Assembly: GCA_016592635.1 (NCBI GenBank)
Contig: AP023240.1
Span: forward strand, 3,575,630-3,639,629
Source of the DNA: Methyloprofundus sp.
GTDB taxonomy: Bacteria > Pseudomonadota > Gammaproteobacteria > Methylococcales > Methylomonadaceae
Reading direction: 5' to 3'
Length of the DNA: 64,000 nucleotides
Below the pieces are notes generated by a model. It saw only the letters and a list, made by a program, of their open reading frames with translations, did not search any database and had not been told where the DNA came from. Each line of letters begins with the position of its first letter. Positions within the stretch are counted from its first letter, which is position 1. The translations under genes and the position numbers were made by a program. Below, in pieces: positions 47,037 to 57,358 of this stretch.

Positions 47037-47040
47037 AATA

Positions 47041-47117
47041 TGGCGGAGCGGACGGGATTCGAACCCGCGACCTCCGGCGTGACAGGCCAGCATTCTAACC
47101 AGCTGAACTACCGCTCC
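47041..47117 (-). tRNA. tRNA-Asp (anticodon GTC)
   Basis: A 77-base tRNA with encoded CCA; the anticodon loop CTGTCAC gives GTC, and T arm GCGGGTTCGAATCCCGT is normal. It lies 8 bases after tRNA-Val and shares its transcript. Confidence 0.97.
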
Positions 47118-47125
47118 AAGTCTCG

Positions 47126-47201
47126 TGGTGGGTGATGAGGGGATCGAACCCCCGACCCTCGCCTTGTAAGGGCGATGCTCTCCCAGCTGAGCTAATCACC
47201 C
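47126..47201 (-). tRNA. tRNA-Val (anticodon TAC)
   Basis: A 76-base tRNA starting GGGTGATTAGCTCAGCTGGG, anticodon loop CTTACAA, ending TCATCACCCACCA. The pair Val-Asp beside hupB and ppiD is a common gammaproteobacterial layout. Confidence 0.97.
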
Positions 47202-47281
47202 CACTAAAGAAATGATAGTATAAACTTGTTTTCTAAATTACGCAAGCTTTTTGATAAAAAACTTATCATCTCTTTTAATCT

Positions 47282-47557
47282 TTAAATATTAACGCTATCT
47301 TTCAAGCCTTTACCAGCTTTAAATGAAGGGATTTTTGCTGCTTTAATAGTAATCTCTGCACCTGTTTGTGGATTACGTCCTTTACGCTCTGCTCTATCTT
47401 TAACAGAAAAAGTCCCAAAACCTACTAATGCAACAGAATCATCGCTTTTTAAAGCATTGGTAACAGATGACATAAATGCATCAAGCGCGCGCCCTGCATC
47501 GGCTTTTGTTAGTTCTGATGCATCAGCCATTGCATCGATCAGTTCTGATTTATTCAT
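47282..47557 (-). CDS. hupB: DNA-binding protein HU, beta-type
   Basis: HU bends and packs DNA as a dimer. The 91-residue length, [40 protein letters not shown] (cut here in the beta-arm start) and [20 protein letters not shown] with the intercalating proline of the NPQTG tip are those of HU rather than IHF. An RBS GGAG precedes the start. It is the gene after lon, as in enteric bacteria, which supports the hupB name. Confidence 0.95.
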   Translation of the reverse strand: MNKSELIDAMADASELTKADAGRALDAFMSSVTNALKSDDSVALVGFGTFSVKDRAERKGRNPQTGAEITIKAAKIPSFKAGKGLKDSVNI

Positions 47558-47691
47558 TTACTCTTCTCCATAGGAAATTAACACAAGATAAAATATTTAC
47601 GCTCTGCCGAAACATAAAACATTACTAAAGCGAATGTCTTTATACCAACTACATCCTAGTCCTGTCAAGCGTTACAGCCGTATATATCCAA

Positions 47692-50109
47692 TTAATGTGC
47701 TCTAATAGAGCTATCTGTAGATTTTACCACCTGCGCTTCGGATACTTCTGCAACTTTTGCTAGCGGCTCAGGCTGATACTGTAAGGCAACCTCCAACACT
47801 TGATCAATCCAACGCACAGGCTTGATATTCAGATTTTGTTTAACATTATCAGGGATTTCCACTAAATCCTTTTCATTATCTTCAGGAATAAGTACCGTCT
47901 TAATTCCCCCACGATGAGCAGCCAATAACTTCTCCTTCAAGCCACCAATAGCCAACACCTCACCACGTAAAGTAATTTCTCCGGTCATCGCCACTTCCGC
48001 CTTAACTGGCACCCCTGTTAATGCAGAAATAATAGCCGTACACATACCCGCCCCAGCACTTGGACCATCTTTAGGGGTAGCTCCTTCAGGCACGTGGATA
48101 TGCAAGTCCTTACCCTGAAAATCCTCAGCTTTAATACCCAACACTGCAGCACGAGCACGCACCACAGTCACCGCCGCTTCAATTGATTCTTTCATGACAT
48201 CACCCAACTTACCAGTCATGACTTGCTTACCTTTGCCTGGCATAGCAACCGCCTCAATAGTAAGCAACTCACCACCCACTTCAGTCCAAGCCAAGCCAGT
48301 CACCTGCCCTATTTGATCCTTATCTTCCGCAAGCCCATAACTAAAGCGCCGCACCCCTAGATAATCCGCCAAATTATCCGATGTAATAGCGACCATTTCT
48401 GACTTTTCTTTCAATAAAAGCTCTTTGACAACTTTACGGCAAATCTTAGATACCTCACGTTCTAAACTACGCACGCCAGCTTCACGCGTGTAATAGCGCA
48501 CAATATCCTGGACTACTTCTTCAGCAATTTGTACTTCTGCCTCTTGCAACCCATTATTTTTAAGCTGCTTAGGCACCAAATAACGCATTGCAATATTAAT
48601 TTTTTCATCTTCGGTATAACCCGCCAAACGAATCACTTCCATTCTATCCAATAATGGACCAGGAATATTCATGGTATTAGCCGTTGCCACAAACATAACA
48701 TCCGACAAATCAAAATCGACTTCTAAATAATGATCCGCAAAGGCTTTATTCTGTTCGGGATCCAATACTTCCAACAATGCAGAAGCAGGGTCACCACGAA
48801 AGTCTCCCGACATTTTATCAATCTCATCCAACAAAAATAATGGATTACGCACTTTAATCTTAGACAAATTCTGCAAAATCTTACCTGGCATAGAACCTAT
48901 ATAAGTCCTTCTATGCCCACGAATCTCAGCCTCATCACGTACACCACCCAATGCCATTCTAATATATTTTCTATTCGTGGCTCGCGCAATAGACTGACCC
49001 AAAGAAGTTTTTCCCACCCCTGGAGGCCCTACCAAACATAAAATTGGCCCATTCAAAGATTTAACACGCTGCTGTACAGCCAAGTATTCCAAAATACGTT
49101 CTTTAACTTTCTCTAAACCATAGTGGTCGGTGTCTAAGATTTCTTCAGCCACTTTCAAATCATGACGCACCTTGGTTTTCTTTTTCCAAGGCACATTCAA
49201 CATCCAGTCTATATAATTGCGTACCACCGAGGCTTCAGCAGACATCGACGACATCATCTTAAGCTTATTTAACTCAACCCCCGCTTTATCTTTTGCCTCT
49301 TTGGACATACCCGCTTTAGATATTTTTAGCTCAAGCTCTTCAACCTCGCTTAAAGCATCATCCATATCGCCTAGCTCTTTTTGAATAGCTTTCATTTGCT
49401 CATTCAAATAATATTCGCGCTGGTTTTTTTCCATTTGCTGCTTTACACGCACACGTATATCTTTCTCTAAAGCAAATAAATCAGCCTCACTTTCCATGAA
49501 TAGCATCAATTTTTCCAGACGCGGTACAATATCCGCCATTTCCAGCAGCTCCTGTTTTTCAGAAACCTTCAGACTCATATGTGCTGCCATAGTATCTGCA
49601 AGCCGCCCATTTTCTTCAATACCAGATAAAGCATTCAGTACTTCAGGTGGAATTTTACTATTCAACTTTACATACTTAGCAAAGGAATCCATCGTCGCCC
49701 GTACTAAAACATCCACCTCTTTATCCGATAAGGTTAAAACATCGGGAATTTCTTGAATTTCCGCAAAAATACAACCGTCTTTTTCATGATATTTAGTGAC
49801 TTGACTACGCTGCTCTCCTTCTACCAGTACTTTTACCGTACCATCTGGCAATTTCAACAATTGCAGAATATTAGCTAACGCCCCTACCTTATATAACTCA
49901 TCAAAACTAGGATCATCGAGCTCGGCCTCTGTTTGCGTCACTAGCAAAATCTGCTTATCTTCACGCATCGCTTCATCAAGCGCTTCAATTGATTTTTCAC
50001 GACCAACAAATAAAGGAATCACCATGTGCGGATAAACAACAACATCCCTAAGCGGTAGCACAGGAACCAAACCATCATCAAAAAGATCAGTCATTTTATT
50101 CATTTCCAT
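47692..50109 (-). CDS. lon: ATP-dependent protease La
   Basis: Lon breaks down misfolded and short-lived regulatory proteins. The 805-residue chain has the substrate-binding N-terminal domain ([20 protein letters not shown]), the helical part before the AAA+ module, Walker [21 protein letters not shown], Walker [13 protein letters not shown], and the serine-lysine protease with [20 protein letters not shown] (catalytic Ser) and [20 protein letters not shown] (catalytic Lys). It is preceded by AAGG eight bases before the ATG at 50109. A possible heat-shock-type promoter lies upstream at 50151-50178. The clpX terminator separates it from clpX. Confidence 0.97.
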   Translation of the reverse strand: MEMNKMTDLFDDGLVPVLPLRDVVVYPHMVIPLFVGREKSIEALDEAMREDKQILLVTQTEAELDDPSFDELYKVGALANILQLLKLPDGTVKVLVEGEQRSQVTKYHEKDGCIFAEIQEIPDVLTLSDKEVDVLVRATMDSFAKYVKLNSKIPPEVLNALSGIEENGRLADTMAAHMSLKVSEKQELLEMADIVPRLEKLMLFMESEADLFALEKDIRVRVKQQMEKNQREYYLNEQMKAIQKELGDMDDALSEVEELELKISKAGMSKEAKDKAGVELNKLKMMSSMSAEASVVRNYIDWMLNVPWKKKTKVRHDLKVAEEILDTDHYGLEKVKERILEYLAVQQRVKSLNGPILCLVGPPGVGKTSLGQSIARATNRKYIRMALGGVRDEAEIRGHRRTYIGSMPGKILQNLSKIKVRNPLFLLDEIDKMSGDFRGDPASALLEVLDPEQNKAFADHYLEVDFDLSDVMFVATANTMNIPGPLLDRMEVIRLAGYTEDEKINIAMRYLVPKQLKNNGLQEAEVQIAEEVVQDIVRYYTREAGVRSLEREVSKICRKVVKELLLKEKSEMVAITSDNLADYLGVRRFSYGLAEDKDQIGQVTGLAWTEVGGELLTIEAVAMPGKGKQVMTGKLGDVMKESIEAAVTVVRARAAVLGIKAEDFQGKDLHIHVPEGATPKDGPSAGAGMCTAIISALTGVPVKAEVAMTGEITLRGEVLAIGGLKEKLLAAHRGGIKTVLIPEDNEKDLVEIPDNVKQNLNIKPVRWIDQVLEVALQYQPEPLAKVAEVSEAQVVKSTDSSIRAH

Positions 50110-50150
50110 TTAAGGAGCCTTCACTAAATTTTAAAATATATGCACTATAA

Positions 50151-50178
50151 TATAAGGGTGTCCACATTATTTAACAAG
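50151..50178 (-). promoter_or_regulatory. Candidate lon promoter with heat-shock-like elements
   Basis: On the minus strand CTTGTTAA is followed after about 12 bases by CCCTTATA. This is similar to the sigma-32 pattern (CTTGAAA, then CCCCATnT). The overlapping TTGTTA and TATATT or TATTAT at 17-18 bases could instead serve sigma-70. It lies about 40 bases before the lon start. Confidence 0.4.
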
Positions 50179-50189
50179 GCAGTAGACAT

Positions 50190-50226
50190 AAAAAAAGGCG
50201 GGTGCTTAATAAACACTCGCCTTTTT
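50190..50226 (-). terminator. Terminator after clpX
   Basis: On the minus strand GGCGAGTGTTTATTAAGCAC then CCGCC with TTTTTTT: an eight-pair stem with a nine-base loop, 35 bases after the clpX stop. It implies that lon has its own promoter. Confidence 0.85.
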
Positions 50227-50260
50227 AATATAAAGCAAATTGAGCTATTCCACTCTTCGC

Positions 50261-51529
50261 CTATTCAGATGAAGCCACTTTTGGTTCCTCTTCATAAACA
50301 AAATAGGGATCATTTTCGCCTTCAATAACCATTTTATCAATAACCACCTTAGCAACATTATTAGCCGAAGGAATCTCATACATAGTATCTAATAACACAT
50401 TCTCTACGATAGTACGCAATCCTCGTGCGCCCGTTTTACGTTGCATAGATTTTTGTGCAATTGCATGCAAAGAATCTTTACGAAATTCAAGCTCAGTACC
50501 TTCCATTTCAAATAACTTCTGATACTGCTTAGTTAATGCATTTTTAGGCTCGGTCAATACCTGAATAAGCGCTTCCTCACTTAATTCTTCTAGGGTTGCT
50601 ACTACAGGTAACCGCCCTACAAACTCAGGAATCAAACCATAGCGAATTAAATCCTCAGCTTCTACTTCAGCAAATAACTCACCGATATTTTTAGTATCAT
50701 CCTTAGCTTTAACTTCAGCAGAAAAACCGATACCGCCTTTTTCAGTACGTTGCTGAATCACCTTATCCAACCCTGCAAACGCCCCACCGACAATAAACAA
50801 AATATTGGCCGTATTAACCTGCACAAACTCTTGTTGAGGGTTTTTCCTACCACCTTGCGGCGAAACCGAAGCAACCGTACCTTCAATCAATTTCAATAAG
50901 GCCTGCTGCACACCTTCTCCAGAAACATCCCGAGTAATTGAAGTATTTTCTGATTTTTTAGAAATCTTATCGATTTCATCAATATAGACAATTCCTGCCT
51001 CAGCTTTTTCCACATCGAAATCACATTTCTGTAAAATCTTCTGAATGATATTTTCTACATCCTCACCCACATAACCCGCCTCGGTCAATGTGGTTGCATC
51101 AGCAATAGTAAAAGGCACGTCCAGAACTTTAGCTAACGTTTCCGCCAATAAAGTTTTGCCTGAACCTGTCGGGCCAATCAATAAAATATTACTTTTCCCC
51201 AACTCAACTTCACCACCCTTCTGAGTGCGGTTGTATAACCTTTTATAATGATTATAGACAGCAACCGACAATATTTTTTTTGCCTGCTCCTGACCAATAA
51301 CATATTCATCTAAAGCTGCTTTTATTTCTTTAGGCTTAGGTAATGCCTGTTCTTCACTGTCATCTTTGCCATCATTAGCAAGCTCTTCTTTGATAATGTC
51401 ATTGCAAAGATCAACACACTCATCACAAACATAAACGGAAGGGCCTGCGATAAGCTTTCTTACTTCATTTTGGCTTTTACCACAAAATGAACAATACAAA
51501 ATTTTATCGCCATCACTCTCTTTGCTCAT
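50261..51529 (-). CDS. clpX: ATP-dependent Clp protease, ATP-binding subunit ClpX
   Basis: ClpX unfolds proteins and feeds them to ClpP. The 422 residues start with the C4 zinc-binding domain ([29 protein letters not shown]), then the AAA+ module with Walker [21 protein letters not shown], Walker [16 protein letters not shown], the pore loop [15 protein letters not shown], and the [20 protein letters not shown] arginine-sensor region. IGF-type loop (GGIGFSAEV) for ClpP docking is present. It lies 32 bases after clpP on the same strand and follows tig, the usual tig-clpP-clpX order. Confidence 0.98.
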   Translation of the reverse strand: MSKESDGDKILYCSFCGKSQNEVRKLIAGPSVYVCDECVDLCNDIIKEELANDGKDDSEEQALPKPKEIKAALDEYVIGQEQAKKILSVAVYNHYKRLYNRTQKGGEVELGKSNILLIGPTGSGKTLLAETLAKVLDVPFTIADATTLTEAGYVGEDVENIIQKILQKCDFDVEKAEAGIVYIDEIDKISKKSENTSITRDVSGEGVQQALLKLIEGTVASVSPQGGRKNPQQEFVQVNTANILFIVGGAFAGLDKVIQQRTEKGGIGFSAEVKAKDDTKNIGELFAEVEAEDLIRYGLIPEFVGRLPVVATLEELSEEALIQVLTEPKNALTKQYQKLFEMEGTELEFRKDSLHAIAQKSMQRKTGARGLRTIVENVLLDTMYEIPSANNVAKVVIDKMVIEGENDPYFVYEEEPKVASSE

Positions 51530-51561
51530 TACTTAACCTTACAATTAATGATTTTGAGTTA

Positions 51562-52224
51562 CTATGCAGACTCACCACGACTTGTTAGAACTTTATCAAT
51601 TAAGCCGTATTCAACAGAATCTGTAGCACTCAGAAAATTATCTCTATCCGTATCCTTCTGGATTTTTTCTATATCCTGCCCTGTATGATGCGCCAGAATT
51701 TTATTTAACTTCTCACGTATCGTTAAAATTTCACGCGCATGAATATCAAAATCAGAAGCTTGCCCTTGAAATCCACCTAAAGGCTGATGAATCATGACTC
51801 TTGAATTCGGCAAACAATATCGCTTACCTGCTGCACCACCTGCCAACAATAATGACCCCATGCTGGCAGCCTGACCAATACACATAGTACTGACATCAGG
51901 CTTAATAAACTGCATAGTATCATAAATTGCCATACCAGCAGTCACTGAACCACCTGGGGAATTTATATACAGATGAATATCCTTATCAGGGTTCTCTGAT
52001 TCTAAAAATAATAATTGCGCCACAATCAGGTTAGCCATGTAATCTTCAACTTGACCGACTAGAAAAATAACTCGCTCTTTTAATAGGCGCGAGTATATAT
52101 CATAAGAGCGCTCACCGCGTGCGGTCTGCTCTATGACCATAGGCACTAAGCCGCCCGCTGCTTCAGGAGAGATAATACCTCCTACTCCAGCACTTCCTAT
52201 TCCATTATGGCTATTCATTATCAT
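51562..52224 (-). CDS. clpP: ATP-dependent Clp protease, proteolytic subunit ClpP
   Basis: ClpP is the serine protease chamber of the ClpXP and ClpAP machines. The 220-residue chain has the N-terminal propeptide-like start, [20 protein letters not shown], and the catalytic residues in [20 protein letters not shown] (Ser), [15 protein letters not shown] (His) and [20 protein letters not shown] (Asp). Two ATGs are possible, at 52224 and 52218; the second has the better distance from the AAGAG in front of it. Four bases after tig. Confidence 0.98.
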   Translation of the reverse strand: MIMNSHNGIGSAGVGGIISPEAAGGLVPMVIEQTARGERSYDIYSRLLKERVIFLVGQVEDYMANLIVAQLLFLESENPDKDIHLYINSPGGSVTAGMAIYDTMQFIKPDVSTMCIGQAASMGSLLLAGGAAGKRYCLPNSRVMIHQPLGGFQGQASDFDIHAREILTIREKLNKILAHHTGQDIEKIQKDTDRDNFLSATDSVEYGLIDKVLTSRGESA

Positions 52225-52227
52225 CTC

Positions 52228-53532
52228 TTATTGCTGTCTTGCTGATTCCATAATTTCAGAAAATGATACCGGCTTATCTGTGATTTTTGCTTGCGCCAAC
52301 ACCCATTCAACTGTTGCATCTTCCAGTACCATTTGCTCAACTTCTGCCAAACGCTTTTCATCACCGTAGTACCAATTAACAACTTGCTCAGGCTCTTCAT
52401 AGCTTCTAGCCATATCATCAATCACTGTACGAATTGCATCTTTATCAGCCTTGATTTCATTTTTCTGAATGATCTCAGCCAAAATCAAACCTAATGCAAC
52501 ACGGCGCTTAGCTTGCTCTTCAAAATTTTCTCTAGGTAGATCCAATTCATTAACATCCATATTACGCTGTTTCGCATTCTCGTAATAAGGCTTCATCAAG
52601 CTTTCAATCTCTTGATCAATCATTACAGTAGGTAAAGCAACGGTTACATTTTCATATAAGCCATTCATGACTGCATTTTTCAAATCACTTTTCAGTGCCT
52701 GACCTAACTCGCGCTCCATGTTACCCTGCACGTCAGCAAGAAACTCTTCTTTATCGCCACTATCAATGCCATATGCCTCGATAAACTCAGCATTAATCTC
52801 TGGCAGCACTGACGATTCAATCTTCAATACTTCAACATCAAACTCAGCAGGCTTGCCAGCTAATTTTTCATTGCCATATTCTTCTGGGAAATTAACTGCA
52901 AAAACCTTAGTTGCCCCTACCGCTAGTCCAAGCAAGTTATCCTCAAAACCTGGGATCATTTTCTTAGCACCGATTTCAACATCAAAATTATCTATCGTGC
53001 CGTCAGTAAAGTTTTCGCCTTCACTCACACCTGAAAGTTTAATAGCCAGCTTATCACCTTCTTGCGCAGCCGACTCAGATTCTGCCCATGTCTTTTTTTG
53101 CTCACGCAACTTTTCCAACATCACATCAACATCTGTCATCTCAACACTAGCAACAGACTTACTTACCTCAATACCATCAATGCCATCTAAAGTAAATTCA
53201 GGATATACTTCAAAGTTAGCCACGAAGGTAAAGCCAGTCTCAACATCTGCAATTTCAACTTGCGGCATACCTGCGGGACGCAAGTCATTTTCTTGCAATG
53301 CTTGTACATAGTTAGCTTGAATCAAATCACCAGTAATTTCTTCTCTTACTCGCGCACCATACATTTTTTGAACAACTTTTTGAGGCACCTTGCCTGGACG
53401 AAAACCGTCAACTTTGACTTCACGAGCTAATTTTTTTAAACGCTCACTAACCTTTCCCTGAACAACATCTTCAGAAACGCTAACTGTCATTTTTCTGCTT
53501 AATTCCGATGTCTTTTCGACAGAAACTTCCAT
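52228..53532 (-). CDS. tig: Trigger factor
   Basis: Trigger factor binds nascent chains at the ribosome exit and is a proline isomerase. The 434-residue chain has the ribosome-binding motif VDGFRPGKVPQKVVQKMYG in the N-terminal domain, an FKBP-type isomerase domain at about 150-245 (GDKLAIKLSGVSEGENFTDG, MIPGFEDNLLGLAVGATKVF) and the long helical C-terminal part (LPTVMIDQEIESLMKPYYEN). It heads the tig-clpP-clpX block. A tRNA-Leu gene lies 141 bases upstream. Confidence 0.97.
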   Translation of the reverse strand: MEVSVEKTSELSRKMTVSVSEDVVQGKVSERLKKLAREVKVDGFRPGKVPQKVVQKMYGARVREEITGDLIQANYVQALQENDLRPAGMPQVEIADVETGFTFVANFEVYPEFTLDGIDGIEVSKSVASVEMTDVDVMLEKLREQKKTWAESESAAQEGDKLAIKLSGVSEGENFTDGTIDNFDVEIGAKKMIPGFEDNLLGLAVGATKVFAVNFPEEYGNEKLAGKPAEFDVEVLKIESSVLPEINAEFIEAYGIDSGDKEEFLADVQGNMERELGQALKSDLKNAVMNGLYENVTVALPTVMIDQEIESLMKPYYENAKQRNMDVNELDLPRENFEEQAKRRVALGLILAEIIQKNEIKADKDAIRTVIDDMARSYEEPEQVVNWYYGDEKRLAEVEQMVLEDATVEWVLAQAKITDKPVSFSEIMESARQQ

Positions 53533-53673
53533 TGATTTACCTCAAAAAATTTTATATTGACTACTAATTGTATAATTACTACTTAGTGACTAATAAACAA
53601 AGATTACCCACGATGGGTATGTAACTTGGAGAATTAACGATGACTATCGTTAAAAGCTTATTTGATTTTTAAG

Positions 53674-53758
53674 TGGTGCGAGCGGAGAGACTTGAACTCT
53701 CACATCATAAGATACTGGTACCTAAAACCAGCGCGTCTACCAATTCCGCCACGCTCGC
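53674..53758 (-). tRNA. tRNA-Leu (anticodon TAG)
   Basis: An 85-base class II tRNA with encoded CCA. The anticodon stem-loop CTGGTTTTAGGTACCAG gives TAG; the long variable arm GTATCTTATGATGT and T arm GAGAGTTCAAGTCTCTC are present. Acceptor GCGAGCG pairs fully with CGCTCGC. It is upstream of tig, same strand. Confidence 0.96.
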
Positions 53759-53988
53759 CTACTTAAATTTGAATCACGGATTATATACATTTATACACGC
53801 TTACGCAAACTAAAATTAACCTAAAACTAAAATCACCTACCCATTAGGTCACTCATTTTAGCCTCGCTAGAAAGAATAGTACTTTATTAATCAATATTGT
53901 ACAATTGATCACAGATTAAAATCACATAAGTTATAATAATGTCATTACAGTTATTTTTTTACTGAACTTGCTAATCTAGGAGAACATC

Positions 53989-54240
53989 ATGGGCATTTCA
54001 CCAAGTAGCAGTGCCATTCAACTGGTCAATACTTCAATGCAAAAAGCAACCACTGCAGCCGAGGATATTAACAAAGCATCCATACAAAACAATGAAGTGG
54101 GCAGTAGCACTTTTGAACAACAAGATATACTCAAGCCAATATTAAGTTTAACAGAAGCCGAGCTTGAAACGTCTGCTGCCGTTAAATTATTAGAGGCCGA
54201 CACCAATATGCTTGGCTCGCTATTAGATATTAAAGTGTAA
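53989..54240 (+). CDS. Small protein resembling flagellar rod protein ends
   Basis: This 83-residue protein has no signal peptide. Its last 30 residues (LTEAELETSAAVKLLEADTN and MLGSLLDIKV) closely resemble the C-terminal helix of flagellar rod and hook proteins (FlgC/FlgG type: AQRAYEAN...MLGTLLDI), and the start SSSAIQLVNTSMQKATTAAE DINKAS resembles their N-terminal helix, with almost everything between them missing. AGGAG lies seven bases before the ATG. No flagellar gene is near. It may be a small structural or motility-associated protein of the YjfB-like kind; its function is unknown. Confidence 0.75.
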   Translation: MGISPSSSAIQLVNTSMQKATTAAEDINKASIQNNEVGSSTFEQQDILKPILSLTEAELETSAAVKLLEADTNMLGSLLDIKV

Positions 54241-54422
54241 ACACGCCTCTTACTCAATGGCACAGAGACAACTAGCTCTGCTCTTTATTATGCCTGATAA
54301 TAAAGCTACGCCCTCGTCCCTCCTAAAATAGGCGTTAAACCACTTAAAGATTTACTCTACCCCTACCGTATAAATCTCATTCAGGTATACTCTACCCCTT
54401 TTTAATTATTTTAGAGACCAAC

Positions 54423-55145
54423 ATGAGACCTAGCGGACGCGCGCCCAACCAACTTAGAGACGTTAAATTCACCTGCGGATATACCAAACATGCCGAAGGT
54501 TCGGTATTAGTAGAGTTTGGCGAAACACGCGTGCTTTGCACTGCCAGTGTCGAAAACCGAGTACCACGCTTTTTGAAAGGCAAAGGCGAAGGCTGGGTAA
54601 CCGCTGAATACGGCATGCTCCCTCGCTCAACACACACTCGCATGGGGCGCGAAGCAAGCAAAGGCAAACAAGGCGGTCGCACCCAAGAAATTCAGCGCCT
54701 AATTGGCCGCTCGCTACGCGCTGGAATCGACCTTGCCGCACTAGGCGAGCACACCATTACTATTGACTGCGATGTCCTGCAGGCTGACGGCGGCACACGC
54801 ACAGCATCGATAACAGGTGGCTTTGTTGCACTTTCCATTGCCATCCAAAAGATGCTCAAACAAAGAAAAATCAAAAAGAACCCGTTACACGGCCAAGTTG
54901 CCTCGGTTTCTGTTGGAATCTATAACGGCATGCCCGTATTAGATCTAGACTATTTAGAAGATAGCAATGCCGAAACGGATATGAATGTCGTGATGAACGA
55001 TGCTGCTGCTTTCATAGAAGTGCAAGGCACCGCCGAAGGGCACGCTTTTAGACAAGAAGAACTCAATGCCATGCTAGAACTGGCAAAACTAGGCATTACA
55101 GATTTATTAGCAAAACAAACCGAAGCTTTGGCAACACAGCAATAG
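54423..55145 (+). CDS. rph: Ribonuclease PH
   Basis: RNase PH trims the 3' ends of tRNA precursors by phosphorolysis. The 240-residue length is standard. Motifs are [80 protein letters not shown] and [20 protein letters not shown], which contains the phosphate-binding and catalytic aspartates. The C-terminal region ([20 protein letters not shown]) is complete, so the gene is not truncated as in some E. coli strains. It stands alone; a palindromic repeat follows 33 bases later. Confidence 0.97.
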   Translation: MRPSGRAPNQLRDVKFTCGYTKHAEGSVLVEFGETRVLCTASVENRVPRFLKGKGEGWVTAEYGMLPRSTHTRMGREASKGKQGGRTQEIQRLIGRSLRAGIDLAALGEHTITIDCDVLQADGGTRTASITGGFVALSIAIQKMLKQRKIKKNPLHGQVASVSVGIYNGMPVLDLDYLEDSNAETDMNVVMNDAAAFIEVQGTAEGHAFRQEELNAMLELAKLGITDLLAKQTEALATQQ

Positions 55146-55177
55146 CAAAACATAAATACTTTAACTTAGGAACGTTT

Positions 55178-55224
55178 TGTAGGTGTAGATTTAGCCGTAA
55201 AGTGCAGATAAATCTGCACCTACA
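55178..55224. repeat. Palindromic repeat between rph and the sterol-desaturase-family gene
   Basis: TGTAGGTGTAGATTT and AAATCTGCACCTACA are inverted repeats with one mismatch in 15 and a 17-base loop. A single REP-like arm GTAGGTGCA recurs at 55240-55248. It is different from the repeats near hsdR and mutL. Confidence 0.65.
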
Positions 55225-55260
55225 TATTATTCAGCACCGTAGGTGCAACACCAAGCATCT

Positions 55261-56052
55261 CTACTTTTTACGCAACGCTTTAAACGGCAACACCAACATC
55301 TGCAAAAAACCAACTTGCTCAGGCTTTCTAAAAGCATTTAAACCTATATCAAATTCAGTTTGTGGCTTTTGTGGCTCAGCAGTATAGGTCTTAAACAGTC
55401 TATCCCACCAAGACACCGAAAATCCATAATTACTATCCATCTCACTCTGCACACAAGAATGATGAATTCGATGCATATCTGGGGTAATAATAAACCAACG
55501 CAAGACCTTATCTAATGCAAGCGGCAATTGCACATTACTATGATTAAAGGTAGCTGCACCATTCAATAAAATCTCGAAAGCAATGACGGCAATAGGATCA
55601 GCCCCTAACGCATAAATCACCGCTACTTTAATAACTAAAGAAAAAATAATTTCCAAAGGATGAAAACGCACTGCTGTAGTTGCGTCAAAATCTAAATCAA
55701 TATGATGCACCTGATGCAAGCGCCACAACGGCATCCACATATGCGCAATGCGATGTTGAAAATAAATCACCACATCTAGCACCAACAAGGTAATTAATAC
55801 TGCCACCCAATTAGGCACCTGCACCAAATTCAACAATCCCCAGCCATTCTCCAACGCATCGATAGCGCATAAATAAGCAATGCCTCCCACCGTTAAACGA
55901 ATAATTGCCATATTCAAGACAGCCAAGCCTAAATTGACTGGCCAGCGTTGCTTTCTCGTTAAACTTTGTACGCGCCTAGGTAAAAAATACTCCCAACTAA
56001 TTATCACTAAAAAAATACCCAGCGATGCTACCAAACGAATCGTGGCCTCCAT
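55261..56052 (-). CDS. Sterol desaturase / fatty acid hydroxylase family protein
   Basis: A 263-residue integral membrane di-iron enzyme. The histidine boxes are HRIAHMWMPLWRLHQVHH, with HxxxH and HxxHH forms, TFNHSN, and MHRIHHSCVQSEMDSNYGFS then VSWWDRLFKTY, all in normal order. Four or five hydrophobic helices lie between residues 5 and 150. The family hydroxylates or desaturates lipids such as sterols, carotenoids or fatty acids; the substrate cannot be told. Sterol synthesis occurs in some methanotrophs, which makes a sterol role conceivable, but nothing near it supports that. RBS GAGG precedes the ATG at 56052. Confidence 0.88.
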   Translation of the reverse strand: MEATIRLVASLGIFLVIISWEYFLPRRVQSLTRKQRWPVNLGLAVLNMAIIRLTVGGIAYLCAIDALENGWGLLNLVQVPNWVAVLITLLVLDVVIYFQHRIAHMWMPLWRLHQVHHIDLDFDATTAVRFHPLEIIFSLVIKVAVIYALGADPIAVIAFEILLNGAATFNHSNVQLPLALDKVLRWFIITPDMHRIHHSCVQSEMDSNYGFSVSWWDRLFKTYTAEPQKPQTEFDIGLNAFRKPEQVGFLQMLVLPFKALRKK

Positions 56053-56107
56053 TAAATATACCTCATTATTTGATTAACAATCCATCGATACAAAAACATT
56101 TCAAACC

Positions 56108-57358
56108 CTATACTTTTAATAAATCTTCAGTTTGCCCCACTATCGCAATGGCATAACATTCATCCAAATTTTCATGCACAATATCAACAACCATTTCATC
56201 GATCTCCCCCTGCGCTACCATTTCTTGTAAAATATCCGCAATCTGTAGTGGTGACAACGATTTACGATAAGGCCTTTTTTGCGCCAAAGCCTGAAAAATA
56301 TCAGCAATTGCAATAATACGCGCTTCAATACTAATATTTTCTGCGTGCGGCCGAAATGGATACCCCGTTCGATTAAGTCTCTCATGGTGATAACCAGCCC
56401 ACTCGGCAATATCTTCCAGACCTGGAATTTTCCTTAAAATCTCATAAGTTTCAAAACTATGCTGATTAATAATGGCTCTCTCTTGGTCAGACAGCTCCCC
56501 ATCTTTTTCGAGAATTTCATCAGGAATGCGCAACTTACCCAAATCATGCAATAAACCTGCAATTTCCAGCTTGATACAAACAGCCTTACTCAAACCATAT
56601 GTTTCAGCAATAAAATAAGCCAAAGCAGCAACATTAATAGAATGCTCAGAAGTAAACTTGCTCTTTGCATCAACAATAGTAGCGAATATTTTAGCTAAAA
56701 ATTGAATATCTTCTAGCGAGACATGCATTTGCTTCTCAACCAAAGCCCTGTCAGCAATAAAACTATAAAGATACCTACCTTCCATCGCTATCCAAAATGC
56801 AGGGCTTTGGGCAATATCTAAAAATGCTTGAGTAATGGATGGATTAAAATGGCACTCCCTATTCACAGCAATTTCGGAGCAAATATAGTCAGATTTTTCT
56901 AAAATATTCCTACCATAATAAGGTGATGCCAAAGTATTCACTTTATCAGCTAAATGAATAATATTTGCAAAGCGCTTATGTCTTGAAGATAACCTAATAT
57001 GCTTTAGTTTTTCCCACGGCGTATGGTGATGCAGAATGGGCTGTGCATATTCTGCCAAAGGCGGGTAGTCCTTTATTAACTCAAACCCTACTTGGCAATG
57101 ATAATTTTCATCGTCCCACTCAAACTCTTCGATCAAGTGTTTATGTACAGAAGTTTCCGAAACACCAATATCATGAATCAAACCTATTTCAAATAGCTCA
57201 TTACACGACTCTTCATCTAATCCTAATCGACGCGCGCACTGCACGGCAATATAGGCAACTCGTTTCCCATGCTGCACCTCATCAACACCTACCAAGTCCA
57301 AAGCATCAGATAATGCAATAACAGCTTTACGTATATCAATGGTAATAATTTGATTCAT
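56108..57358 (-). CDS. Two-HD-domain protein of the HD-GYP class
   Basis: From the ATG at 57358 the product has 416 residues; an upstream start at 57508 would add 50 residues of hydrophobic, unlikely sequence. It has two HD modules. The first (about 20-200) has HGKRVAYIAVQCARRLGL and FEIGLIHDIGVSE but lacks a GYP motif. The second (about 235-400) has SEHSINVAALAYFIAETYGL, IAGLLHDLGKLRIPDEILEK and GYHHERLNRTGYPFRPHAEN, the HD-GYP signature of c-di-GMP phosphodiesterases (usually HHExxNGxGYP). DIFQALAQKRPYRKSLSPLQ follows. There is no receiver or sensor domain, so it may be controlled by partners. It is transcribed away from the four-gene membrane operon that starts at 57782. Confidence 0.9.
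   Translation of the reverse strand: MNQIITIDIRKAVIALSDALDLVGVDEVQHGKRVAYIAVQCARRLGLDEESCNELFEIGLIHDIGVSETSVHKHLIEEFEWDDENYHCQVGFELIKDYPPLAEYAQPILHHHTPWEKLKHIRLSSRHKRFANIIHLADKVNTLASPYYGRNILEKSDYICSEIAVNRECHFNPSITQAFLDIAQSPAFWIAMEGRYLYSFIADRALVEKQMHVSLEDIQFLAKIFATIVDAKSKFTSEHSINVAALAYFIAETYGLSKAVCIKLEIAGLLHDLGKLRIPDEILEKDGELSDQERAIINQHSFETYEILRKIPGLEDIAEWAGYHHERLNRTGYPFRPHAENISIEARIIAIADIFQALAQKRPYRKSLSPLQIADILQEMVAQGEIDEMVVDIVHENLDECYAIAIVGQTEDLLKV

Noticed and set aside
52718..53311. Long plus-strand frame opposite tig
   Set aside because: Serine/threonine-rich shadow of the trigger factor gene with no family signature; tig itself is complete.
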